A stretch of DNA of 64,000 bases from Cladorhizidae sp. MBARI D1340-BT2. Lineage: Eukaryota; Porifera; Demospongiae; Poecilosclerida; Cladorhizidae. Of this stretch, positions 1 through 9,117 are shown piece after piece. The stretch spans positions 1,261,001 to 1,325,000 of the forward strand of contig JAQNBH010000019.1 of NCBI GenBank assembly GCA_028752905.1, written 5' to 3'. The translations under genes and the position numbers were made by a program. Under the pieces are notes generated by a model that saw only the letters and a list, made by a program, of their open reading frames with translations, did no database searches and was not told the origin of the DNA. Every line of letters starts with the position of its first letter. Position 1 is the stretch's first letter.

Positions 1-919
1 TCTCTGTTGATATCAAACATCCATAATATTCTGCACACTTCACTGTAATGGACTTGATATGATTCGAATGATAGGTTTCATTATGTGTTCTCTATCTTGA
101 TATTTGCCCTAATTTGGTCTATATATAGGTTTCTCATTTCCCCCCCAAAAATCTTGTTATTTTACCGTAAAGCTCATAACTTTTCTACACTTTAACCCAA
201 AAAAGATAATTTTTATATCACCGGATAGCCCTTCTAATTATCTGTCTTTTGTACGTGCCAAAATTTTGAGTACTCTAAGTATTAGCAAGTTATGGTGATT
301 TGAAGTGGTAAGGTTTGCGATCTTTCCTGGCGTTTTCCAGTTGCCAAAGCGGTGGCCTGCCAGTGAAAAACCACTACATTTATTGATAATCTGTTGACAT
401 GTTGCAGATAAGGGCCTTCTCTATCAGTTGACAAAATCTGGGACTTTGGTCTTGTTAATTAGGGCAGTTATGAATTGTACTCTTACTTGATGCTAAACAT
501 GTTAGCTTCGTAGATTATCCACACTTCACTGAATAGACTTGATGTATAGCTATTAAGATAGGACTCTCTAAGTGCTCTCTCTTGATACCAAACATCCATA
601 TATTCTGCACACTTCACTGTAATGGACTTGCAAGATAGGTATCTCTCAGTGTTCTCTATCTTGAGCTAAACATGTTAGCTTCATAGATTCTCCACACTTC
701 ACTGAATAGACTTGATATATAGCTCTAAAGGTAGGCCTCCCTCTGTTCTCTCTCTTGATACCAAACATCCGTATATTCTGCATACATAGAATCACAAGAT
801 AGGTTTCTCTATGTGTTCTCTATCTTGATGCTAAACAGGTTAGCTTCATAGATTCTCCACACTTCACTGTATAAACTTGATATATAGCTATTAAGATAGG
901 TCTCTCCCTGTGCTCTCTG

Positions 920-929
920 TTGATATCAA
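920..929. other. 10-bp palindrome TTGATATCAA
   Basis: Perfect palindrome once per unit, at the start of B3. The matching place in B1 and B2 reads TTGATACCAA, one base short of a palindrome. The only disrupted copy I noticed is at the start of unit 13, where position 10,950 is T instead of G. Confidence 0.6.
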
Positions 930-1032
930 ACATCCATAATATTCTGCACACTTCACTGTAATGGACTTGATATGATTCGAATGATAGGTTTCATTATGTG
1001 TTCTCTATCTTGATATTTGCCCTAATTTGGTC

Positions 1033-1040
1033 TATATATA
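1033..1040 (+). promoter_or_regulatory. TA tract resembling a TATA box
   Basis: TATATATA followed by GG in class I units, and by TG in classes II and IV. Class III units have lost 4 bp here and keep only TATATG. The sequence fits a TATA-box consensus, but AT-rich DNA produces such matches by chance and no downstream gene exists. It is listed because satellites are often transcribed and because this is the only length-variable microsatellite in the unit. As a promoter it is speculative. Confidence 0.15.
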
Positions 1041-1239
1041 GGTTTCTCATTTCCCCCCCAAAAATCTTGTTATTTTACCGTAAAGCTCATAACTTTTCTA
1101 CACTTTACCCCAAAAAGATAATTTTTATATCACCGGATAGCCCTTCTAATTATCTGTCTTTTGTACGTGCCAAAATTTTGAGTACTCTAAGTATTAGCAA
1201 GTTATGGTGATTTGAAGTGGTAAGGTTTGCGATCTTTCC

Positions 1240-1288
1240 TGGCGTTTTCCAGTTGCCAAAGCGGTGGCCTGCCAGTGAAAAACCACTA
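1240..1288. other. GC-rich patch with alternating TGGC / GCCA
   Basis: Order TGGC (1240-1243), GCCA (1255-1258), TGGC (1265-1268), GCCA (1271-1274), then AGTG-N6-CACT. The last TGGC-CT-GCCA is a tight inverted repeat. This is the most GC-rich stretch of a 37% GC unit and holds three of its nine CpGs close by. It sits in the block that hardly varies among copies. Confidence 0.5.
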
Positions 1289-1403
1289 CATTTATTGATA
1301 ATCTGTTGACATGTTGCAGATAAGGGCCTTCTCTATCAGTTGACAAAATCTGGGACTTTGGTCTTGTTAATTAGGGCAGTTATGAATTGTACTCTTACTT
1401 GAT

Positions 1404-1418
1404 GCTAAACATGTTAGC
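1404..1418. other. Dyad GCTAA-N5-TTAGC in sub-repeat A1
   Basis: Perfect 5-bp inverted arms (1404-1408 and 1414-1418) around the 5-base spacer ACATG. The same dyad recurs at 1577-1591 (A2, spacer ACATG) and 1742-1756 (A3, spacer ACAGG), spaced 173, 165 and then 574 bp. By eye it is kept in every unit, giving about 210 copies in the window. It has the form of a binding site for a dimeric protein, but no protein is known to me for it. Confidence 0.7.
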
Positions 1419-1576
1419 TTCGTAGATTATCCACACTTCACTGAATAGACTTGATGTATAGCTATTAAGATAGGACTCTCTAAGTGCTCTCTCTTGATAC
1501 CAAACATCCATATATTCTGCAGACTTCACTGTAATGGACTTGCAAGATAGGTATCTCTCAGTGTTCTCTATCTTGA

Positions 1577-1591
1577 GCTAAACATGTTAGC
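1577..1591. other. Dyad GCTAA-N5-TTAGC in sub-repeat A2
   Basis: Second copy of the dyad in the reference unit, same arms and the same ACATG spacer as A1, although the bases just upstream differ (CTTGA here, CTTGAT in A1) and so do those downstream (CTTCATAG against CTTCGTAG). Confidence 0.7.
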
Positions 1592-1741
1592 TTCATAGAT
1601 TCTCCACACTTCACTGAATAGACTTGATATATAGCTCTAAAGGTAGGCCTCCCTCTGTTCTCTCTCTTGATACCAAACATCCGTATATTCTGCATACATA
1701 GAATCACAAGATAGGTTTCTCTATGTGTTCTCTATCTTGAT

Positions 1742-1756
1742 GCTAAACAGGTTAGC
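1742..1756. other. Dyad GCTAA-N5-TTAGC in sub-repeat A3
   Basis: Third copy of the dyad in the reference unit. The arms are unchanged while the spacer reads ACAGG, so the arms are better kept than the centre. Confidence 0.68.
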
Positions 1757-4700
1757 TTCATAGATTCTCCACACTTCACTGTATAAACTTGATATATAGC
1801 TATTAAGATAGGTCTCTCCCTGTGCTCTCTGTTGATATCAAACATCCATAATATTCTGCACACTTCACTGTAATGGACTTGATATGATTCGAATGATAGG
1901 TTTCATTATGTGTTCTCTATCTTGATATTTGCCCTAATTTGGTCTATATATAGGTTTCTCATTTCCCCCCCAAAAATCTTGTTATTTTACCGTAAAGCTC
2001 ATAACTTTTCTACACTTTACCCCAAAAAGATAATTTTTATATCACCGGATAGCCCTTCTAATTATCTGTCTTTTGTACGTGCCAAAATTTTGAGTACTCT
2101 AAGTATTAGCAAGTTATGGTGATTTGAAGTGGTAAGGTTTGCGATCTTTCCTGGCGTTTTCCAGTTGCCAAAGCGGTGGCCTGCCAGTGAAAAACCACTA
2201 CATTTATTGATAATCTGTTGACATGTTGCAGATAAGGGCCTTCTCTATCAGTTGACAAAATCTGGGACTTTGGTCTTGTTAATTAGGGCAGTTATGAATT
2301 GTACTCTTACTTGATGCTAAACATGTTAGCTTCGTAGATTATCCACACTTCACTGAATAGACTTGATGTATAGCTATTAAGATAGGACTCTCTAAGTGCT
2401 CTCTCTTGATACCAAACATCCATATATTCTGCACACTTCACTGTAATGGACTTGCAAGATAGGTATCTCTCAGTGTTCTCTATCTTGAGCTAAACATGTT
2501 AGCTTCATAGATTCTCCACACTTCACTGAATAGACTTGATATATAGTTCTAAAGGTAGGCCTCTCTCTGTTCTCTCTCTTGATACCAAACATCCGTATAT
2601 TCTGCATACATAGAATCACAAGATAGGTTTCTCTATGTGTTCTCTATCTTGATGCTAAACAGGTTAGCTTCATAGATTCTCCACACTTCACTGTATAAAC
2701 TTGATATATAGCTATTAAGATAGGTCTCTCCCTGTGCTCTCTGTTGATATCAAACATCCATAATATTCTGCACACTTCACTGTAATGGACTTGATATGAT
2801 TCGAATGATAGGTTTCATTATGTGTTCTCTATCTTGATATTTGCCCTAATTTGGTCTATATATATGTTTCTCATTTTCCCACCAAAAATCTTGTTATTTT
2901 GCCGTAAAGCTCATAACTTTTCTACACTCTACCCCAAAAAGATAATTTTTATATCACCGGTTAGCCCTTCTAATTATCTGTCTTTTGTACGTGCCAAAAT
3001 TTTGAGTACTCTAAGTATTAGCAAGTTATGGTGATTTGAAGTGGTAAGGTTTGCGATCTTTCCTGGCGTTTTCCAGTTGCCAAAGCGGTGGCCTGCCAGT
3101 GAAAAACCACTACATTTATTGATAATCTGTTGACATGTTGCAGATAAGGGCCTTCTCTATCAGTTGACAAAATCTGGGACTTTGGTCTTGTTAATTAGGG
3201 CAGTTATGAATTGTACTCTTACTTGATGCTAAACATGTTAGCTTCGTAGATTATCCACACTTCACTGAATAGACTTGATGTATAGCTATTAAGATAGGAC
3301 TCTCTAAGTGCTCTCTCTTGATACCAAACATCCATATATTCTGCAGACTTCACTGTAATGGACTTGCAAGATAGGTATCTCTCAGTGTTCTCTATCTTGA
3401 GCTAAACATGTTAGCTTCATAGATTCTCCACACTTCACTGAATAGACTTGATATATAGCTCTAAAGGTAGGCCTCTCTCTGTTCTCTCTCTTGATACCAA
3501 ACATCCGTATATTCTGCATACATAGAATCACAAGATAGGTTTCTCTATGTGTTCTCTATCTTGATGCTAAACAGGTTAGCTTCATAGATTCTCCACACTT
3601 CACTGTATAAACTTGATATATAGCTATTAAGATAGGTCTCTCCCTGTGCTCTCTGTTGATATCAAACATCCATAATATTCTGCACACTTCACTGTAATGG
3701 ACTTGATATGATTCGAATGATAGGTTTCATTATGTGTTCTCTATCTTGATATTTGCCCTAATTTGGTCTATATATAGGTTTCTCATTTCCCCCCCAAAAA
3801 TCTTGTTATTTTACCGTAAAGCTCATAACTTTTCTACACTTAACCCAAAAAAGATAATTTTTATATCACCGGATAGCCCTTCTAATTATCTGTCTTTTGT
3901 ACGTGCCAAAATTTTGAGTACTCTAAGTATTAGCAAGTTATGGTGATTTGAAGTGGTAAGGTTTGCGATCTTTCCTGGCGTTTTCCAGTTGCCAAAGCGG
4001 TGGCCTGCCAGTGAAAAACCACTACATTTATTGATAATCTGTTGACATGTTGCAGATAAGGGCCTTCTCTATCAGTTGACAAAATCTGGGACTTTGGTCT
4101 TGTTAATTAGGGCAGTTATGAATTGTACTCTTACTTGATGCTAAACATGTTAGCTTCGTAGATTATCCACACTTCACTGAATAGACTTGATGTATAGCTA
4201 TTAAGATAGGACTCTCTAAGTGCTCTCTCTTGATACCAAACATCCATATATTCTGCACACTTCACTGTAATGGACTTGCAAGATAGGTATCTCTCAGTGT
4301 TCTCTATCTTGAGCTAAACATGTTAGCTTCATAGATTCTCCACACTTCACTGAATAGACTTGATATATAGCTCTAAAGGTAGGCCTCTCTCTGTTCTCTC
4401 TCTTGATACCAAACATCCGTATATTCTGCATACATAGAATCACAAGATAGGTTTCTCTATGTGTTCTCTATCTTGATGCTAAACAGGTTAGCTTCATAGA
4501 TTCTCCACACTTCACTGTATAAACTTGATATATAGCTATTAAGATAGGTCTCTCCCTGTGCTCTCTGTTGATATCAAACATCCATAATATTCTGCACACT
4601 TCACTGTAATGGACTTGATATGATTCGAATGATAGGTTTCATTATGTGTTCTCTATCTTGATATTTGCCCTAATTTGGTCTATATATAGGTTTCTCATTT

Positions 4701-5473
4701 CCCCCCCAAAAATCTTGTTATTTTACCGTAAAGCTCATAACTTTTCTACACTTTACCCCAAAAAGATAATTTTTATATCACCGGATAGCCCTTCTAATTA
4801 TCTGTCTTTTGTACGTGCCAAAATTTTGAGTACTCTAAGTATTAGCAAGTTATGGTGATTTGAAGTGGTAAGGTTTGCGATCTTTCCTGGCGTTTTCCAG
4901 TTGCCAAAGCGGTGGCCTGCCAGTGAAAAACCACTACATTTATTGATAATCTGTTGACATGTTGCAGATAAGGGCCTTCTCTATCAGTTGACAAAATCTG
5001 GGACTTTGGTCTTGTTAATTAGGGCAGTTATGAATTGTACTCTTACTTGATGCTAAACATGTTAGCTTCGTAGATTATCCACACTTCACTGAATAGACTT
5101 GATGTATAGCTATTAAGATAGGACTCTCTAAGTGCTCTCTCTTGATACCAAACATCCATATATTCTGCACACTTCACTGTAATGGACTTGCAAGATAGGT
5201 ATCTCTCAGTGTTCTCTATCTTGAGCTAAACATGTTAGCTTCATAGATTCTCCACACTTCACTGAATAGACTTGATATATAGCTCTAAAGGTAGGCCTCT
5301 CTCTGTTCTCTCTCTTGATACCAAACATCCGTATATTCTGCATACATAGAATCACAAGATAGGTTTCTCTATGTGTTCTCTATCTTGATGCTAAACAGGT
5401 TAGCTTCATAGATTCTCCACACTTCACTGTATAAACTTGATATATAGCTATTAAGATAGGTCTCTCCCTGTGC

Positions 5474-8400
5474 TCTCTGTTGATATCAAACATCCATAAT
5501 ATTCTGCACACTTCACTGTAATGGACTTGATATGATTCGAATGATAGGTTTCATTATGTGTTCTCTATCTTGATATTTGCCCTAATTTGGTCTATATATA
5601 GGTTTCTCATTTCCCCCCCAAAAATCTTGTTATTTTACCGTAAAGCTCATAACTTTTCTACACTTTACCCCAAAAAGATAATTTTTATATCACCGGATAG
5701 CCCTTCTAATTATCTGTCTTTTGTACGTGCCAAAATTTTGAGTACTCTAAGTATTAGCAAGTTATGGTGATTTGAAGTGGTAAGGTTTGCGATCTTTCCT
5801 GGCGTTTTCCAGTTGCCAAAGCGGTGGCCTGCCAGTGAAAAACCACTACATTTATTGATAATCTGTTGACATGTTGCAGATAAGGGCCTTCTCTATCAGT
5901 TGACAAAATCTGGGACTTTGGTCTTGTTAATTAGGGCAGTTATGAATTGTACTCTTACTTGATGCTAAACATGTTAGCTTCGTAGATTATCCACACTTCA
6001 CTGAATAGACTTGATGTATAGCTATTAAGATAGGACTCTCTAAGTGCTCTCTCTTGATACCAAACATCCATATATTCTGCACACTTCACTGTAATGGACT
6101 TGCAAGATAGGTATCTCTCAGTGTTCTCTATCTTGAGCTAAACATGTTAGCTTCATAGATTCTCCACACTTCACTGAATAGACTTGATATATAGTTCTAA
6201 AGGTAGGCCTCTCTCTGTTCTCTCTCTTGATACCAAACATCCGTATATTCTGCATACATAGAATCACAAGATAGGTTTCTCTATGTGTTCTCTATCTTGA
6301 TGCTAAACAGGTTAGCTTCATAGATTCTCCACACTTCACTGTATAAACTTGATATATAGCTATTAAGATAGGTCTCTCCCTGTGCTCTCTGTTGATATCA
6401 AACATCCATAATATTCTGCACACTTCACTGTAATGGACTTGATATGATTCGAATGATAGGTTTCATTATGTGTTCTCTATCTTGATATTTGCCCTAATTT
6501 GGTCTATATATATGTTTCTCATTTTCCCCCCAAAAATCTTGTTATTTTGCCGTAAAGCTCATAACTTTTCTACACTTTACCCCAAAAAGATAATTTTTAT
6601 ATCACCGGATAGCCCTTCTAATTATCTGTCTTTTGTATGTGCCAAAATTTTGAGTACTCTAAGTATTAGCAAGTTATGGTGATTTGAAGTGGTAAGGTTT
6701 GCGATCTTTCCTGGCGTTTTCCAGTTGCCAAAGCGGTGGCCTGCCAGTGAAAAACCACTACATTTATTGATAATCTGTTGCCATGTTGCAGATAAGGGCC
6801 TTCTCTATCAGTTGACAAAATCTGGGACTTTGGTCTTGTTAATTAGGGCAGTTATGAATTGTACTCTTACTTGATGCTAAACATGTTAGCTTCGTAGATT
6901 ATCCACACTTCACTGAATAGACTTGATGTATAGCTATTAAGATAGGACTCTCTAAGTGCTCTCTCTTGATACCAAACATCCATATATTCTGCAGACTTCA
7001 CTGTAATGGACTTGCAAGATAGGTATCTCTCAGTGTTCTCTATCTTGAGCTAAACATGTTAGCTTCATAGATTCTCCACACTTCACTGAATAGACTTGAT
7101 ATATAGTTCTAAAGGTAGGCCTCTCTCTGTTCTTTCTCTTGATACCAAACATCCGTATATTCTGCATACATAGAATCACAAGATAGGTTTCTCTATGTGT
7201 TCTCTATCTTGATGCTAAACAGGTTAGCTTCATAGATTCTCCACACTTCACTGTATAAACTTGATATATAGCTATTAAGATAGGTCTCTCCCTGTGCTCT
7301 CTGTTGATATCAAACATCCATAATATTCTGCACACTTCACTGTAATGGACTTGATATGATTCGAATGATAGGTTTCATTATGTGTTCTCTATCTTGATAT
7401 TTGCCCTAATTTGGTCTATATATATGTTTCTCATTTTCCCCCAAAAAATCTTGTTATTTTGCCGTAAAGCTCATAACTTTTCTACACTCTACCCCAAAAA
7501 GATAATTTTTATATCACCGGATAGCCCTTCTAATTATCTGTCTTTTGTACGTGCCAAAATTTTGAGTACTCTAAGTATTAGCAAGTTATGGTGATTTGAA
7601 GTGGTAAGGTTTGCGATCTTTCCTGGCGTTTTCCAGTTGCCAAAGCGGTGGCCTGCCAGTGAAAAACCACTACATTTATTGATAATCTGTTGACATGTTG
7701 CAGATAAGGGCCTTCTCTATCAGTTGACAAAATCTGGGACTTTGGTCTTGTTAATTAGGGCAGTTATGAATTGTACTCTTACTTGATGCTAAACATGTTA
7801 GCTTCGTAGATTATCCACACTTCACTGAATAGACTTGATGTATAGCTATTAAGATAGGACTCTCTAAGTGCTCTCTCTTGATACCAAACATCCATATATT
7901 CTGCAGACTTCACTGTAATGGACTTGCAAGATAGGTATCTCTCAGTGTTCTCTATCTTGAGCTAAACATGTTAGCTTCATAGATTCTCCACACTTCACTG
8001 AATAGACTTGATATATAGCTCTAAAGGTAGGCCTCTCTCTGTTCTCTCTCTTGATACCAAACATCCGTATATTCTGCATACATAGAATCACAAGATAGGT
8101 TTCTCTATGTGTTCTCTATCTTGATGCTAAACAGGTTAGCTTCATAGATTCTCCACACTTCACTGTATAAACTTGATATATAGCTATTAAGATAGGTCTC
8201 TCCCTGTGCTCTCTGTTGATATCAAACATCCATAATATTCTGCACACTTCACTGTAATGGACTTGATATGATTCGAATGATAGGTTTCATTATGTGTTCT
8301 CTATCTTGATATTTGCCCTAATTTGGTCTATATGTTTCTCATTTTCCCCCCAAAAATCTTGTTATTTTGCCGTAAAGCTCATAACTTTTCTACACTCTAC

Positions 8401-9117
8401 CCCAAAAAGATAATTTTTATATCACCGGATAGCCCTTCTAATTATCTGTCTTTTGTACGTGCCAAAATTTTGAGTACTCTAAGTATTAGCAAGTTATGGT
8501 GATTTGAAGTGGTAAGGTTTGCGATCTTTCCTGGCGTTTTCCAGTTGCCAAAGCGGTGGCCTGCCAGTGAAAAACCACTACATTTATTGATAATCTGTTG
8601 ACATGTTGCAGATAAGGGCCTTCTCTATCAGTTGACAAAATCTGGGACTTTGGTCTTGTTAATTAGGGCAGTTATGAATTGTACTCTTACTTGATGCTAA
8701 ACATGTTAGCTTCGTAGATTATCCACACTTCACTGAATAGACTTGATGTATAGCTATTAAGATAGGACTCTCTAAGTGCTCTCTCTTGATACCAAACATC
8801 CATATATTCTGCACACTTCACTGTAATGGACTTGCAAGATAGGTATCTCTCAGTGTTCTCTATCTTGAGCTAAACATGTTAGCTTCATAGATTCTCCACA
8901 CTTCACTGAATAGACTTGATATATAGCTCTAAAGGTAGGCCTCTCTCTGTTCTCTCTCTTGATACCAAACATCCGTATATTCTGCATACATAGAATCACA
9001 AGATAGGTTTCTCTATGTGTTCTCTATCTTGATGCTAAACAGGTTAGCTTCATAGATTCTCCACACTTCACTGTATAAACTTGATATATAGCTATTAAGA
9101 TAGGTCTCTCCCTGTGC
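5474..9117 (+). repeat. Tetramer higher-order repeat, copy 1 (units 7-10)
   Basis: 3,644 bp made of unit 7 (5474, class I, TATAGTTCT), unit 8 (6386, class II, GTATGTGCC, CTGCAG, TATAGTTCT, TTCTTTCTC), unit 9 (7298, class II, CTGCAG, T4C5A6 run) and unit 10 (8210, class III, 908 bp). The same order of classes and rare variants follows directly in the next 3,644 bp. Unit 8 also has a private A-to-C change at 6781. Confidence 0.88.
8327..8334 (+). repeat. 4-bp TA-tract contraction, type site (unit 10)
   Basis: GGTCTATATATATG of other units is GGTCTATATG here, a loss of two TA steps, most simply by replication slippage. The same contraction starts at anchor +33 in units 14, 16, 34, 43, 52, 57 and 66, and in a C-to-A variant form in units 62 and 64. 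All ten carriers have TTTGG just upstream, and after unit 14 every non-carrier has TTTAG, so the deletion marks one descent line. Confidence 0.85.

Larger units (their letters stand above)
1009..1397 (+). repeat. Single-copy segment of the monomer (389 bp)
   Basis: This part of the unit shows no internal repetition, unlike the 523 bp that follow. It opens with CTTGATATTTGCCC, so its first bases still match the start of an A/B sub-repeat, and then diverges. It contains the TA tract (1033-1040), a T/C/A homopolymer run, six of the unit's nine CpGs, and a locally GC-rich patch (1240-1288). Nearly all class-defining variants lie in its first 200 bp, while about 1201-1352 is almost invariant. Phrases such as GCTCATAACTTTTCTACAC and AAGTTATGGTGATTTGAAG remind me of noncoding regions of plant Ty3/gypsy LTR retrotransposons. 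That is an impression from memory, not a match I could run. Confidence 0.8.
914..1825 (+). repeat. Reference monomer (unit 2, class I)
   Basis: A complete 912-bp unit used here as coordinate reference. In order it holds the 10-bp palindrome TTGATATCAA (920-929), the rest of sub-repeat B3 of the previous cycle with the 8-bp palindrome ATTCGAAT (975-982), a single-copy segment (1009-1397), then sub-repeats A1 (1398), B1 (1493), A2 (1572), B2 (1666) and A3 (1736), with B3 starting at 1830 in the next unit. The unit boundary is arbitrary: it follows the first base of the window, not a biological end. This copy carries CTGCAG in B1 (1518-1523), where most units have CTGCAC. Confidence 0.95.
1398..1920 (+). 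repeat. Six internal sub-repeats A1-B1-A2-B2-A3-B3
   Basis: About 57% of the monomer is itself a diverged tandem repeat. A1 1398-1492 (95 bp), B1 1493-1571 (79), A2 1572-1665 (94), B2 1666-1735 (70), A3 1736-1829 (94), B3 1830-1920 (91). Most copies share the skeleton CTTGAT, AAACA, CACACTTCACTG, ACTTG, AGATAGG, GTGTTCTCT in that order. A types have GCTAA-N5-TTAGC after the opening; B types have CCAAACATCC or a close relative. B2 has lost the CACACTTCACTG core and is the shortest. The lengths add up to 523, which with the 389-bp segment gives exactly 912. The inference is an old A-B dimer of about 175 bp, amplified to three copies and then fused to a foreign 389-bp segment before the composite was amplified. 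Confidence 0.88.
1..5473 (+). repeat. Units 1-6, class I-rich block
   Basis: Unit 1 (start 1, class I) has one extra base in CTTTAACCCAAAAAAG and GGCCTCCCTC. Unit 2 (914, I) has CTGCAG and GGCCTCCCTC. Unit 3 (1826, I) has TATAGTTCT. Unit 4 (2738, II) has CTGCAG, CCCACC in the C run and CACCGGTT. Unit 5 (3650, I) has CACTTAACCC. Unit 6 (4562, I) is plain. Units 1 and 5 share the unusual AACCCAAAAAAG, and units 3 and 7 share TATAGTTCT, so a four-unit period is already visible here. Confidence 0.9.

Noticed and set aside
974..985. Pol III B box or tRNA T-arm (GATTCGAATGA)
   Set aside because: It matches GGTTCGAATCC at 8 of 11 places but lacks the paired GG/CC ends, and no A box lies at the right distance. 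The core is the palindrome ATTCGAAT.
976..990. CENP-B box (TTCG-N4-A-N2-CGGG)
   Set aside because: TTCGAATGATAGGTT keeps TTCG and the central A but has GGTT in place of CGGG, so the essential right half is missing.
1370..1380. Telomere-like TTAGGG
   Set aside because: A single hexamer per unit in TTAATTAGGGCAG; never tandem and not a telomeric array.
6689..6874. A 61-codon frame in unit 8
   Set aside because: It exists only because an A-to-C change at 6781 turns a TGA into TGC; the same frame is closed in every other unit.
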